The notes: generated by a model not told the origin, from the letters alone. A stretch of 64,000 nucleotides of DNA from JANQIO01 sp043585095 (GCA_043585095.1 CP121321.1:1240001-1304000), one strand, 5' to 3'. Shown: positions 37,121 through 46,497, counted from the first letter of the stretch. Program-made: numbers and translations.

Positions 37121-37927
37121 TTGAAAATACTGGTAATAGACAGCAACCCTTCGGCCGAAAACGAACGCCTTGCAGGCAAGGATGGCATGGGTATCGGGTC
37201 GCGTTATGCCGCCGTGCTGGAAAAGCTTGACCCAACGGCGAGCATTAGCATCGCTTCACCGTACCAGAATGATGTCGCTCAGGACGATGCCGCCGAGGAA
37301 CTGCAGCGTTTTGATGGTCTGGTATTCACGGGGTCGGGAGTATCCTGGTCAGTAGCTGACGAGCGTGCCAACTGTCTCGCCAGGATAATGGCAAAAGGAT
37401 TTACGCTTGGACTGCCAGTGTTTGGTTCCTGTAACGGCATGCAACTCGCGGCAGTGTTGCTCGGTGGCAGTGTCAGCGAGTCACCCAACGGCCGTGAAGA
37501 TGGTGTGGCGCAAGGCATTAAGCTGACAGCGGCGGGCCAGATTCATCCGATGATGGCGGGGCGCTCCTCTATGTATGCAGCTCTTTGCGTGCACCGCGAC
37601 GAAGTGATTGCCCTTCCGGCGCGCGCTCGTCTTCTCGGGACAAACGTGCACAGCCAGGTTCAGGCCTTTAGCTATGAAAGCGACGGCGTGGACTTTTGGG
37701 GTACTCAGTACCACCCTGAATTTGACCCGGTATTTCTGGCAAATTACCTGTTGGCAAAACGGCGGCTCACAAAAGAAGATGCTGAGATGCTTATGCACAT
37801 TGACTCAGACGAGGCAGCCGCTGAGGCGTTTGGTACAACACCTTCCGCGATGGGGTTTGCATCACGCACACAAGAGCTAGGCAATTGGCTTGATCATATC
37901 GCGCAGCGGCAAGGGAAAGAGCGGTAG
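37121..37927 (+). CDS. Class I glutamine amidotransferase-like protein
   Basis: 268 residues from TTG 37121, chosen because the family N-terminus (KILVIDSNPSAEN) begins there; the upstream open frame is only translated tRNA sequence. The nucleophile elbow is VFGSCNGMQLAAVLLGG and the His/Glu pair lies in FWGTQYHPEFDP, so the C-H-E triad is complete. It resembles stand-alone GMP synthase-like GATase domains, which transfer glutamine amide nitrogen or hydrolyse gamma-glutamyl compounds. No synthetase partner is adjacent, and a peptidase or gamma-glutamyl hydrolase role is possible. Confidence 0.85.
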   Translation: MKILVIDSNPSAENERLAGKDGMGIGSRYAAVLEKLDPTASISIASPYQNDVAQDDAAEELQRFDGLVFTGSGVSWSVADERANCLARIMAKGFTLGLPVFGSCNGMQLAAVLLGGSVSESPNGREDGVAQGIKLTAAGQIHPMMAGRSSMYAALCVHRDEVIALPARARLLGTNVHSQVQAFSYESDGVDFWGTQYHPEFDPVFLANYLLAKRRLTKEDAEMLMHIDSDEAAAEAFGTTPSAMGFASRTQELGNWLDHIAQRQGKER

Positions 37928-38108
37928 CGTCCAAAGGTTTTCCGCCGTTGAGCAGGGAAAGTCTCTCATACTAGAGTCGAACGTCTGTATGTTCATGGTC
38001 GGTAGAGTTGGTCTATGGCGTTTTTGATCCAGCAAGCGCTTAGAGTGCTGTTTGGGCGATGTGCTTTATACTGCCTCTATGTCTTTCTGTAGCGAATCCG
38101 TAAGCCTT

Positions 38109-38525
38109 ATGAGATATAACTTACCAGTCCTGATCCTACTGATCTTATCTGCGACCAATATCATGGCCCAAACCGACCGCGAAGCTCTTATCCCGGTATA
38201 CGGCTCGATAAACATGGAACGTGCCATCCTGGAAGTAGATGCCATCACCGCCGCTCTCGAATCGCTTCCCGGCTGGGAACATACCGACGGCAAACTTGTT
38301 AAAAACTATACTTGCGGGAGTTTTCCGAAGGCTATTTCATTCATCGAAGCCATCTCACATCACTGCGAGAAACTCGATCACCATCCCGAGATTTTCAATG
38401 TTTACGACAAAGTGCAGCTTACAGTAACAACCTACGACGCTGGTCAGAAAGTCACTACTGCAGATGTAAAGCTGGCAATCGCTATTGAGGCCTCTGCCGC
38501 AGAATTTACCTGTAAGAAAAAATGA
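38109..38525 (+). CDS. Pterin-4a-carbinolamine dehydratase-like protein with a signal peptide
   Basis: 138 residues from ATG 38109. The N-terminus MRYNLPVLILLILSATNIMA followed by Q looks like a cleavable signal peptide. The rest matches the PCD/PhhB/DCoH fold: PGWEHTDGKLVKNY, FPKAISFIEAIS, then EKLDHHPEIFNVYDKVQLTV and TTADVKLA. The paired active-site histidines (HHP) are present, but the third position, normally His or Trp nine residues after the conserved Tyr, is Tyr (TTYDAG). PCD is normally cytoplasmic and recycles tetrahydropterin; an exported, altered version is odd. No phenylalanine hydroxylase is nearby. Upstream ATG 38079 is an alternative start, but it would bury the signal. Confidence 0.78.
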   Translation: MRYNLPVLILLILSATNIMAQTDREALIPVYGSINMERAILEVDAITAALESLPGWEHTDGKLVKNYTCGSFPKAISFIEAISHHCEKLDHHPEIFNVYDKVQLTVTTYDAGQKVTTADVKLAIAIEASAAEFTCKKK

Positions 38526-38623
38526 AAACCTCGTCACGACTTTCGGCGACTATCGTATTTCGCCTCTTGATTCTATCTGCCAGCACGGCGGTCGCCACTA
38601 CCAGGAATCAGTCTCTGTCAGGC

Positions 38624-39307
38624 TTAGGTCTCGCGGGCGTCCAGCAGTAGCCGCATCGCCTGAAGTTGTTCACCGCTAGCTTGAATGGGCGTGGCACTCA
38701 GGTACCAGTTAACCGAATATTCGCAGTCTTCCAGATTCTGTGCTCCTGCAACGGACGACGTGGTCAGCATAGCGGGAAGTAGCCGCCCCGGGTTCAGACC
38801 GCTTTCAACCTCTTCGCCGACCGCGGCCAGTAGCAAACCTTGCAGTTCGGGGTTTTCAGATCCTTCGACCACGCGGACGCCGAGGACGCCGTAGCTACCA
38901 TCCAGTCCCGCGTGGACAAAGTTGGCTAGCAGCGTGCTGGATTTAGCGGACTGCGCATTGGCGACGCTATGCAGGTGCAGGGTAACCAGCCGGTAGGTTC
39001 TTTTCTCGTGAACCATGAAAGACGGCGTGCCAAAAAAAGCGCGCAGGCCATCGGCCCCGGTATCTGCGAACAGTGGGGTAGGTCTATAGCGCAACTCGGT
39101 TGAGGCTGTGTTATCGGCATCTGCCGTGTCTGGCAGCAGTCTGATCAACTCGGCACTGCAGCTCTCGTAACCGGTGGTGAACTCTTCCGGATCGTTTGGT
39201 GCCGTTCTGCCCTGTAGCTCTAAATCCAGCGCGCCTGCGAGAGCGCCGGTAGACAGGGCCAGTAAAAGCGAGACCAGGGGTGGCAGTGATTGGCGTAGAT
39301 GACGCAT
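38624..39307 (-). CDS. Exported protein of unknown function
   Basis: 227 residues from the ATG at 39305-39307, which has GGAG six bases upstream. It starts with a signal peptide (MRHLRQSLPPLVSLLLALST, cleavage near GALAGA). The mature part has two Cys (SCSAEL near the start, EDCEYSVNWYL near the end) that could form a disulfide and a His-containing strand (LVTLHLHSVANAQ). I do not recognise a family. It follows the LysR gene by 48 bp on the same strand and so may be co-transcribed with it. Confidence 0.7.
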   Translation of the reverse strand: MRHLRQSLPPLVSLLLALSTGALAGALDLELQGRTAPNDPEEFTTGYESCSAELIRLLPDTADADNTASTELRYRPTPLFADTGADGLRAFFGTPSFMVHEKRTYRLVTLHLHSVANAQSAKSSTLLANFVHAGLDGSYGVLGVRVVEGSENPELQGLLLAAVGEEVESGLNPGRLLPAMLTTSSVAGAQNLEDCEYSVNWYLSATPIQASGEQLQAMRLLLDARET

Positions 39308-39355
39308 GAAAGTCTCCAAAATGTTTTGATGTTACGCAGCGACGACCGGTCAGGG

Positions 39356-40234
39356 TCACCCATCTTGCGCTCTATCTAGCAGCGCATCCAGAAGTCGATT
39401 GGGTACCTGTCTTTGAACTGTTACAGCGTAAAAGTTCTCGAAAACTTTTGGCAGGGTCAACTGCAAGTCGAGAACCCCGGACTCCAATTCGTCCCTCACC
39501 ACAACCTGAGGTATAACAGCCAGTGCACCCGTATCGCGAGCCAACAAACGCAGCATCGCCATATCATTGGTTTCCGCGACAATATCAGGTTCAAACTGAT
39601 GCTGAGCGCAAAACCCATCAAAGCCGCTGCGTATCGGGTTGTCCGCCAGAGGCAACACCCAGCGACTATCACGGTAGGACTCTGGAAACTGCGGCCTCTT
39701 TTCGCCCGCAGGCCCGACGACGGCAACTGGCTGGTGGTCCAAAAGGCGTGTTTGCCACAGCCTTTGCTCTGAAGCGGCCACTTCGACGTTGGTCAACACA
39801 AGGTCGAGTTGGTGATTCGACAGAGCGTTTAGCAGCGCGGCCTGCCCACGGGCTTTGAGTGTATAGCGGATGCCCTCACGCTGCAGAAGAGGGCGGATGA
39901 ATTCGTCTACAAAGTTTCGTGACATCGTGGAGAGCACGCCAATGGTGATGGCATCCGCACTGATATCAACTCCCCTGGCCAGGACAGATTCCAGTTCTTC
40001 CCCGCGCCGAAAAATGTCTTCGGCGTATCCCAGTACCCGCTGGCCTGCTTCAGTCAGCACCAGACGGCGCCCCTCTCGCGCAAAGAGTTGCGTCTTGCTG
40101 GACTCCTCCAGTTGCTTGATCTGTGACGACAGAGCCGACTGGGAAATGTGCAGCATGTCCGCTGTTTGGCTGAGGTTGCCATGCCTGGCGACCTGCCAGA
40201 AATAGTAGAGATGATGGTAGTTCAGTCGCGCCAT
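39356..40234 (-). CDS. LysR-type regulator, NhaR-like
   Basis: 292 residues. The N-terminal winged helix-turn-helix (LSQTADMLHISQSALSSQIK, residues about 20-39) follows the NhaR-style start LNYHHLYYFWQVARHGN. The C-terminal effector domain occupies about 95-290. It is divergent from dabB across 118 bp, the standard arrangement for a LysR activator of a transport operon, so control of dabBA by ionic or carbon status is likely (inference). The second, related regulator lies at 46544-47476. Confidence 0.9.
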   Translation of the reverse strand: MARLNYHHLYYFWQVARHGNLSQTADMLHISQSALSSQIKQLEESSKTQLFAREGRRLVLTEAGQRVLGYAEDIFRRGEELESVLARGVDISADAITIGVLSTMSRNFVDEFIRPLLQREGIRYTLKARGQAALLNALSNHQLDLVLTNVEVAASEQRLWQTRLLDHQPVAVVGPAGEKRPQFPESYRDSRWVLPLADNPIRSGFDGFCAQHQFEPDIVAETNDMAMLRLLARDTGALAVIPQVVVRDELESGVLDLQLTLPKVFENFYAVTVQRQVPNRLLDALLDRAQDG

Positions 40235-40288
40235 TCGCTGTGCTCCAGTGGGCGGCCTATAGTTAACAAAAAAAGAACGAAAAAATAT

Positions 40289-40311
40289 AATATATATATT
40301 TTACTTATAAT
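40289..40311 (+). promoter_or_regulatory. AT-rich palindrome and -10 element in the LysR-dabB intergenic region
   Basis: A perfect 12-base palindrome AATATATATATT (40289-40300) lies just upstream of TATAAT (40306-40311). No -35 hexamer is present at the right distance, which fits an activator-dependent promoter served by the divergent LysR protein. Transcription of dabB would begin near 40318. Confidence 0.55.
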
Positions 40312-40352
40312 AGGCCTGCCCGGAGAATGGCGCAAATTCTCGGAGGTCACCC

Positions 40353-41894
40353 ATGAGCTTTGCCGATTTCACGTTGACTGTTTGGACAATAATCATTGCA
40401 CTTCCCGTTGCAGCCGTGGCGCTGGTGCAACTGCCTGCCCGCTGGAAGCTTGCTGAAGCCTGCATATGGACAAGCCTTGCGCTGGCCGCATTGGAGTGGA
40501 TAAGACTTGCCCTGTTTGCAGGCGCCTCGGTGGACGGCACGCTGCTCCGCGCTACCCCCCTGAGTGCCACGCTAGTGCTGTTGATCAGCTTTATTGCACT
40601 GATGGTGCTGCGGTTTGCGCGTAGCAACTTTGCCTGGGATCCCGACGAGCAGCGCTTCCTGCGCTGGTTGCTGGCCACCTATGCGGCGGTGGTCGTCACG
40701 GTAACCGCCAACCATCTTCTGCTGTTCTGGTGTGCCTGGGCGTCTATTAGTCTGAGCCTGCACCAGCTTCTTATGTTCTATCCAGAACGCCCGCGCGCGA
40801 ATCTCGCGGCGCACAAGAAGTTCCTGTTCGCGCGCTTTGCCGAGACACTGCTCGCGGCTGCGCTGATTCTCTTATACACGGTGTACGGCACGGCAAACGT
40901 CAGCGAACTGTTGGCAAGCATCGGCGACGCACCGCTGGTCTGGCAGGAGCAACTAGCGGCCATATTGATTGCTAATGTGGCGCTAGTGAAGTGCGCTCAG
41001 TTACCGGTGCACGGCTGGCTCATTCAGGTGGTCGAGTGCCCCACGCCGGTGTCGGCATTACTTCATGCTGGGGTCATCAACCTCGGTGGCTTTCTACTGC
41101 TTTTATTCGCACCCCTTTTTAGTTTAGCGACTGCGGCGCAATGGTTCGTGCTGATTGTGTCGGGATTAACGACCGGTATAGCAGCGCTTGTTATGTCGAC
41201 GCGCATCAGCATAAAAGTGCGCTTGGCCTGGTCCACGACCGCTCAGATGGGTTTGATGTTGGTGGAGTGTGCGCTGGGCTTATACGAGCTGGCGCTGCTA
41301 CACCTGTGTGCACACTCCTGTTACAAGGCATATGCCTTCCTGAATGCGGGCACCGCCGTAGAGCAGAACCTGATGATGCAACTGGCGCCGCGCGCGTTGC
41401 CGCCTTTAAAGGCCTGGGTCGTCTCGGCTCTCCTGGTCTTGCCTGTCGTGCTTCTGGGGCCGGTCTTGCTTGGTGCTCATGGCCCAGTGAGCCCCTGGTT
41501 GCTAATAGGCCTTGCCATGGTCGTGGTCTGCGCTGAGCGCTACGGCAGCGGGCAAACGGCACCGCTGTTGCGCTGCATTAGCGTCGCCCTGGGCATGATG
41601 GCGGCCTACGTGGGTTGGAAGTTTCTTGCCGGTCGGCTGCTACCGGACCTGACGGTGTCCTATCACCCCTCCATGGATTTGTTTGCTTGCGCCGTGTTCA
41701 CGCTGATGCTGGGCGCCTGGTTGCTACTGCGCTACCGACCTGCTGCACCATTCAGTCGCAAGCTCTTCATCGCGCTAAACGCTGGCTTTTATCTGGACGA
41801 GTGGGCAACGCGCACGACGCTGAATCTATGGCCGTTGATTGTGCCCAGGAGCAGTAAGAAATCATCCATTGATCATAAGGAGGCAATCGTATGA
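40353..41894 (+). CDS. dabB: DAB inorganic-carbon transporter, proton-channel subunit
   Basis: 513 residues, about 13-14 membrane helices, related to NuoL/MrpA antiporter subunits. Signature segments: LPVHGWLIQVVECPTPVSA, LLHAGVINLGGFLLLLFAP and HLCAHSCYKAYAFLNAG. In DAB systems this subunit is thought to use the ion gradient to drive vectorial CO2-to-bicarbonate conversion by DabA. The ribosome site GGAGGTC is six bases from the ATG. The stop overlaps the dabA start by four bases. Confidence 0.92.
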   Translation: MSFADFTLTVWTIIIALPVAAVALVQLPARWKLAEACIWTSLALAALEWIRLALFAGASVDGTLLRATPLSATLVLLISFIALMVLRFARSNFAWDPDEQRFLRWLLATYAAVVVTVTANHLLLFWCAWASISLSLHQLLMFYPERPRANLAAHKKFLFARFAETLLAAALILLYTVYGTANVSELLASIGDAPLVWQEQLAAILIANVALVKCAQLPVHGWLIQVVECPTPVSALLHAGVINLGGFLLLLFAPLFSLATAAQWFVLIVSGLTTGIAALVMSTRISIKVRLAWSTTAQMGLMLVECALGLYELALLHLCAHSCYKAYAFLNAGTAVEQNLMMQLAPRALPPLKAWVVSALLVLPVVLLGPVLLGAHGPVSPWLLIGLAMVVVCAERYGSGQTAPLLRCISVALGMMAAYVGWKFLAGRLLPDLTVSYHPSMDLFACAVFTLMLGAWLLLRYRPAAPFSRKLFIALNAGFYLDEWATRTTLNLWPLIVPRSSKKSSIDHKEAIV

Positions 41895-44293
41895 CACAGG
41901 CTCTCAAGGAAGGTACTCACGATAGCGCCACAATTCGCCAGGCGGTCTCCGAGGCCTGCGGCCGCATCGCGCCGACTTGGCCTTTGGACAAAGCGATTGC
42001 AGTTAATCCTTACTGGGAGATGCGTGATCTGAGCATGGCGCAAGTCTCCGCGCGGCTGGAGGCACTGGGCAGGGCACATTGCCTGATGCCGGCAGCCTGG
42101 TACGAGTCATTGTGGGGTGGCCAGATTAAAGCCTCCCATCTTGAAGCGGCGGCCGCCGAAATGAATGTAGCCACCGACGTGGAGGCGCTGTTGCAAGGCC
42201 TGAAGCAAACGGACCGCGGCGCGCACTGGAATAACGTTTGCGATTGGCTGGACGGCCGGGAAGGCCGACAGCACAAGGTGTCCTGGGGGGAAGAGGTTGT
42301 CCATCAGGTGAGTCAGTTCTGTGCCGCTTACTTCCAATATCCTGATCGCATGCACCAGGGCGGCGAGCAGGACATTTACCAGGCCTGGTTAATGACGATT
42401 CGGCAGGATCGCGGTGTAGAGATTCTGATGGGAGAGGATGGCTTACACCGCGCGTTCACAGAGCTACCGGACGATATGGGTGATGTGTTTGCGGCAGCCC
42501 ATGAATTGGTCGGCAGCGATGATCAGGCGCTAACATCCTGGTGCCATGCACTGTTGCTGGAGATTAACGGCTGGGCGTCGTGGATGGCGTACACGGTGTG
42601 GATGGATGCTTTTGCCGAAGTCGACAACGATAATCGAGAGCAACTGCTCGCGATACTGCTCGCCTGGGAGCTGGTGCTCTGGCGGCATACCCTTGAAATG
42701 GATGCGTCTGCACACGCGCAACTACAGTCGGATTTTCAGCGTCAGCTGGACGCTCTGGATAGTTTGGAAGCCGATCACCTGAATGCCCAACGTTTACTGT
42801 GGGTCTGGCACCGTGCTGCGGAACTGTCTTACCAGGGTGATCTGTGCGACCGGCTGTTAAATCCTCCTGAAGCCCCTGCGGTTGAAGCGCAGCTCCAAGC
42901 CGCGTTTTGCATTGATGTGCGTTCTGAGCCGATGCGCCGTGCATTGGAAGCCCAGGGCGCGAGTATTCAAACTCTTGGCTTTGCTGGCTTTTTTGGCCTG
43001 CCATTGGAGTATCAGGCGCCTGGCAGCGATATGACGCGCCCGCAATTACCGGGGCTATTGGCGCCTGGCATACGGGCTCAGCAAAGCGTTGACTCTGAGG
43101 CCATGAGTGCCGACCACAACAGCACGGCGCGCTGGCTGCAAGTCAATGAGTCGGAGCCTGCGACCTTCGGCTTTGTAGAGTCTCTGGGTTTGCTCAAAGC
43201 GGGCAGCCTGATCAAGCGTAGTCTATTCCCGGAGGACCCTCAGCATGCAGTTAACCGTCACTGTGGCGACGGTCACTGGGAGCTCACTCAGGACGGCGTG
43301 CCGCTGACGGCAGAAGTGAAAGCGGATACCGCGAAAACCGTGTTGGGTGCCATGGGCCTGGTAAGGGACCTGGCGCCTTCGATCATGCTGTTTGGTCATG
43401 GCAGCGCCACTACCAACAACCCCTTTGCAGCCGCTCTGGACTGCGGGGCCTGCAATGGCCAGACGGGAGAAGTGAACGTCAAAGTGCTGGCGGAAATGCT
43501 AAACGATCCAGAGGTGCGCGCGTTGGTGAAAGAGCGAGGCCTGGAGATACCTGACTCAACGCGTTTTTACGCGGGCTTGCACAACACCACGACCGACGAG
43601 TTAGTGTGCTACGGGGAGCAACCGCCCGCCGACGTGAAGGCCTGGCTGGAGGCGGCGACCGCGGAAGCACAGCGCAATCGCTCCGCCGCGTTCTCTATGG
43701 CCGCAGGAGACAATGCTTCTGCTGAGTACCGGAAGCGGGCCCGGGATTGGGGGCAGCTGCGCCCTGAGTGGGGTCTCGCTAACAACGCGGCATTTGTGGT
43801 GGCGCCGCGCAATCGTACCCGTCATCTGAATCTCGAGGGGCGCAGCTTTTTGCACGATTATCGTTGGCAGGATGACGACGGCTTCGCCGTGCTGGAGCTG
43901 GTAATGACCGCACCGATGGTGGTCACCAACTGGATCAACATGCAGTACTTCGCCTCGGTTGTCGACAACCTTAAGTACGGCAGTGGCAACAAGATGCTGC
44001 ACAACGTGGTGGGCGGCAATATCGGCGTGTTCGAAGGCAACGGTGGAGACCTGCGGATAGGGCTACCCATGCAGTCCCTGCACGACGGAAGCGACTGGCG
44101 ACACCAACCACTGCGCTTGAATGTGTTTATCCAGGCGCCGCAGGAAGCGATAGCGACGGTGGCTGATAACCACGAAGTGGTGCGTCAGCTTATCGACAAC
44201 GATTGGCTATATCTGTTTCAGATGAACGACGAAGGGACCGACATCCAGCGCTTTTATAAGGGTGAGTGGCTAGCGGCACCAACAGCGGGCTGA
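41891..44293 (+). CDS. dabA: DAB inorganic-carbon transporter, zinc (carbonic-anhydrase-like) subunit (DUF2309/UPF0753)
   Basis: 800 residues. The zinc and active-site residues of the family are all visible: C340-I-D342-V-R344-S, His503 (SIMLFGHGSATTNN) and Cys518 (ALDCGACNGQ), with the 15-residue His-Cys spacing of the characterised Halothiobacillus DabA. It converts CO2 to bicarbonate at the cytoplasmic membrane with DabB. The start has AAGGAGG upstream and a 4-bp overlap with dabB. A terminator follows at 44320. Confidence 0.94.
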   Translation: MTQALKEGTHDSATIRQAVSEACGRIAPTWPLDKAIAVNPYWEMRDLSMAQVSARLEALGRAHCLMPAAWYESLWGGQIKASHLEAAAAEMNVATDVEALLQGLKQTDRGAHWNNVCDWLDGREGRQHKVSWGEEVVHQVSQFCAAYFQYPDRMHQGGEQDIYQAWLMTIRQDRGVEILMGEDGLHRAFTELPDDMGDVFAAAHELVGSDDQALTSWCHALLLEINGWASWMAYTVWMDAFAEVDNDNREQLLAILLAWELVLWRHTLEMDASAHAQLQSDFQRQLDALDSLEADHLNAQRLLWVWHRAAELSYQGDLCDRLLNPPEAPAVEAQLQAAFCIDVRSEPMRRALEAQGASIQTLGFAGFFGLPLEYQAPGSDMTRPQLPGLLAPGIRAQQSVDSEAMSADHNSTARWLQVNESEPATFGFVESLGLLKAGSLIKRSLFPEDPQHAVNRHCGDGHWELTQDGVPLTAEVKADTAKTVLGAMGLVRDLAPSIMLFGHGSATTNNPFAAALDCGACNGQTGEVNVKVLAEMLNDPEVRALVKERGLEIPDSTRFYAGLHNTTTDELVCYGEQPPADVKAWLEAATAEAQRNRSAAFSMAAGDNASAEYRKRARDWGQLRPEWGLANNAAFVVAPRNRTRHLNLEGRSFLHDYRWQDDDGFAVLELVMTAPMVVTNWINMQYFASVVDNLKYGSGNKMLHNVVGGNIGVFEGNGGDLRIGLPMQSLHDGSDWRHQPLRLNVFIQAPQEAIATVADNHEVVRQLIDNDWLYLFQMNDEGTDIQRFYKGEWLAAPTAG

Positions 44294-44308
44294 TTCAGCG
44301 CTGCCGCC

Positions 44309-44343
44309 AGCCCGGCTTTGGCGCTGCGCCTTTTTGCCGGGCT
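44309..44343 (+). terminator. Rho-independent terminator after dabA
   Basis: Inner hairpin GGCG-CTG-CGCC (44320-44330) runs straight into TTTTT (44331-44335). It is nested in a larger inverted repeat, AGCCCGGC (44309-44316) and GCCGGGCT (44336-44343), which may serve the convergent purKE transcript. Confidence 0.8.
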
Positions 44344-44436
44344 CTTTACTACTCGCATTTTTGGCAATGTGAGTGCGGTAGGGGTGAGGATAAAAAGGGC
44401 AGTGTTGTCGGTATTGATTGTGTACGGAGGCGACCC

Positions 44437-44934
44437 CTAATCGTTGCTGCTGCTTCGCAACGACTCCGACTTGGAAAGTACCATGCTGCGAAGTTCCTCT
44501 TTGTAGTCTGCGATGCGCTTGCGCAGCGCGTCATCGCCAGTGGCCAGCATTTGCGCTGCGAGGATGGCAGCATTGGTCGCGTTATCAATTGCCACAGTCG
44601 CTACCGGCACGCCTGCTGGCATTTGCACGATAGAGTACAGACTGTCTTCTCCCTGCAGTCGCGTTGCGCTAACCGGAACGCCGATAACGGGCAGCGGTGT
44701 TGATGCCGCGATCATGCCGGGAAGGTGCGCTGCGCCGCCCGCACCTGCAATAATGACCCGTAAGCCGCGTTCTTCAGCTGTACGAGCGTAGGATTCGGTG
44801 CGCTCCGGCGTTCTATGGGCGCTGACAATATCGAGCTCCCAGCTGACGCCGAGTTTGTCGAGCATCAAAGGTGCGGCGCTCATGGTGGGAAGGTCGGAGT
44901 CACTCCCCATAATAATGCCTACCAGAACCGTCAT
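44437..44934 (-). CDS. purE: N5-carboxyaminoimidazole ribonucleotide mutase
   Basis: 165 residues, class I PurE. GSDSDLPTMSAAPLML binds the substrate phosphate and SAHRTPER carries the catalytic His. It converts N5-CAIR to CAIR in purine synthesis. The start overlaps the purK stop by four bases (ATGA), so the pair is coupled. It is convergent with dabA. Confidence 0.97.
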   Translation of the reverse strand: MTVLVGIIMGSDSDLPTMSAAPLMLDKLGVSWELDIVSAHRTPERTESYARTAEERGLRVIIAGAGGAAHLPGMIAASTPLPVIGVPVSATRLQGEDSLYSIVQMPAGVPVATVAIDNATNAAILAAQMLATGDDALRKRIADYKEELRSMVLSKSESLRSSSND

Positions 44935-46091
44935 GCTGCTGCGGTCTCTGAAATTGTGGGGAGCGTATCCAGTGCGGCAAGAGCCGCTTCACTGGCTGCG
45001 TCTGCGCTATCGGCTAATGCTGTTATGTGTCCCATTTTTCGCCCCAGTCGACCCGGTGGTTTTCCGTACCAGTGTACTGCAAGCCTCTCGTCTTCGCTTG
45101 TGTGACATACCGGATTAGCAGGGCAGCAGTCTTTCAGCCGCTCCTCGTATAAAACGTTGGCCATCGCTGCGGGAACGGTTTTCTCTACATCCTCCAGCGG
45201 CAAGCCTGCGCAAGCGCGGACGTGCAATTCAAACTGCGAGGCAGGTGAAGCCTCCATGGTCAGGTGGCCAGAGTTGTGGACCCGGGGTGAAATTTCGTTG
45301 ATGTATAGCTCGTTCTCCGGCGTGACAAACATTTCAATGGCAAAGACGCCAACACCATCCAGTGCATCAATCACTTTCTTGCCCAACTCAACCGCCTCTT
45401 GTGCCAGATCTGTGGGCAGTCGTGAGGGCGTGAAAACGGTTGTGACGAGGTTGAGCCTGGGGTCAAAGTCCATGCCTAAAACAGGATAGGCATAGCAGTG
45501 TCCGTCAACGTCGCGAGCCAGCAGCACGGCAACTTCCTGGCAGTCAGGAAGAAATGGCTCAACTAAACTGGGGGTGTCCCACAAGCCGTCCAATGCTTCA
45601 CTACTGCGAAGGATTTGGACGCCGAGTCCATCGTAGCCGCCGCAGCGCGCTTTCTGTACCAGGGGGACGCCATATTCTGCTTCCAGTGCCTGGGTATCAC
45701 GCTCACTGCCCTGCAATAGCGTGAAAGGCAGAGTAGGGAAGCCGTGCTCCTTGAACCAGGCTTTCTGGGTGCCTTTATCCTTTAGCAGAAACAGCAGGGC
45801 TGCGCCGGGACGTACAGAGATCTTGCCTTCCGACTCGGCCTGAATCAGCGCCTCCAGGCTCTCATTGGGTATGTCCTCTTTTTCAAAGGTCACCACATCG
45901 CAGCATGCAATAAAGTTTGAGAGCGTATCGACATCTGCAACATCGCCGATTACCAGGTGGTCTGCAAAGGCGGCTGCAGGGGCGCGACCATCTTCGCTCA
46001 GTACACAGGTATTCACACCGAGACGGCGCGCGGCCTGACAAAGGTATAATCCCAGTTGGCCTGCGCCAATGATGCCAAGGCGTAGATTCAT
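44931..46091 (-). CDS. purK: N5-carboxyaminoimidazole ribonucleotide synthetase
   Basis: 386 residues, ATP-grasp enzyme that joins AIR, ATP and bicarbonate into N5-CAIR. N-terminal LGIIGAGQLGLYLCQAAR, ATP-grasp segments LVQKARCGGYDGLGVQ and YINEISPRVHNSGHLTMEA, and the C-terminal HWYGKPPGRLGRKMGH. Because its substrate is bicarbonate, its position beside a bicarbonate-supplying pump may be meaningful. Confidence 0.97.
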   Translation of the reverse strand: MNLRLGIIGAGQLGLYLCQAARRLGVNTCVLSEDGRAPAAAFADHLVIGDVADVDTLSNFIACCDVVTFEKEDIPNESLEALIQAESEGKISVRPGAALLFLLKDKGTQKAWFKEHGFPTLPFTLLQGSERDTQALEAEYGVPLVQKARCGGYDGLGVQILRSSEALDGLWDTPSLVEPFLPDCQEVAVLLARDVDGHCYAYPVLGMDFDPRLNLVTTVFTPSRLPTDLAQEAVELGKKVIDALDGVGVFAIEMFVTPENELYINEISPRVHNSGHLTMEASPASQFELHVRACAGLPLEDVEKTVPAAMANVLYEERLKDCCPANPVCHTSEDERLAVHWYGKPPGRLGRKMGHITALADSADAASEAALAALDTLPTISETAAA

Positions 46092-46163
46092 GACTGCGCT
46101 CCGGGTAGAGAAACCGCGACTCCTGGTATGAGTCTTGTAACAACTACGGTTATAACAGTAGCA

Positions 46164-46208
46164 ATCGCATTGATCGCATTGATCGCATTGATCGCATTGA
46201 TCGCATTA
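46164..46208. repeat. 9-bp tandem repeat, five units, upstream of purK
   Basis: Five consecutive ATCGCATTG units (the last ends TTA), 72 bp before the purK start. Each unit contains GATC, so the array concentrates Dam-type methylation sites. Confidence 0.95.
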
Positions 46209-46477
46209 AGGGTAGAAGTAAAAATGCTCGCTAACGAGATTTCAGGGGATCCGCTAGCGAGCGTGAGGCCCAGGGCCTTAGAACTGATGTTGGAAGCACA
46301 ATTACGAGCGTTGCGACCCGCCGCACTGCCGCAATAACAGCATGCACTTTGAGTTTGGGTAGCATAGCGTTCTTCAAACATCGTTCAATTCGATTTATAC
46401 ATTAAGTCGGTTCGGTTTTTTCGAATTAGTGATAGACTCCCACAGAAGCTGGAAAGTCGTAAGTTATTAGATCTCCC

Positions 46478-46497
46478 CTTGAGGAAGGTTTCTCAAG
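46478..46497. promoter_or_regulatory. Inverted repeat upstream of the second LysR gene (operator candidate)
   Basis: CTTGAG, 8-base spacer, CTCAAG, 46 bp before the ATG at 46544. The dyad spacing is suitable for a LysR dimer site; autoregulation is inferred. Confidence 0.45.

Noticed and set aside
46128..46337. 69-codon frame with IALIALIAL repeats upstream of purK
   Set aside because: Created by the 9-bp tandem repeat; the hydrophobic run is a by-product and no start signal fits.
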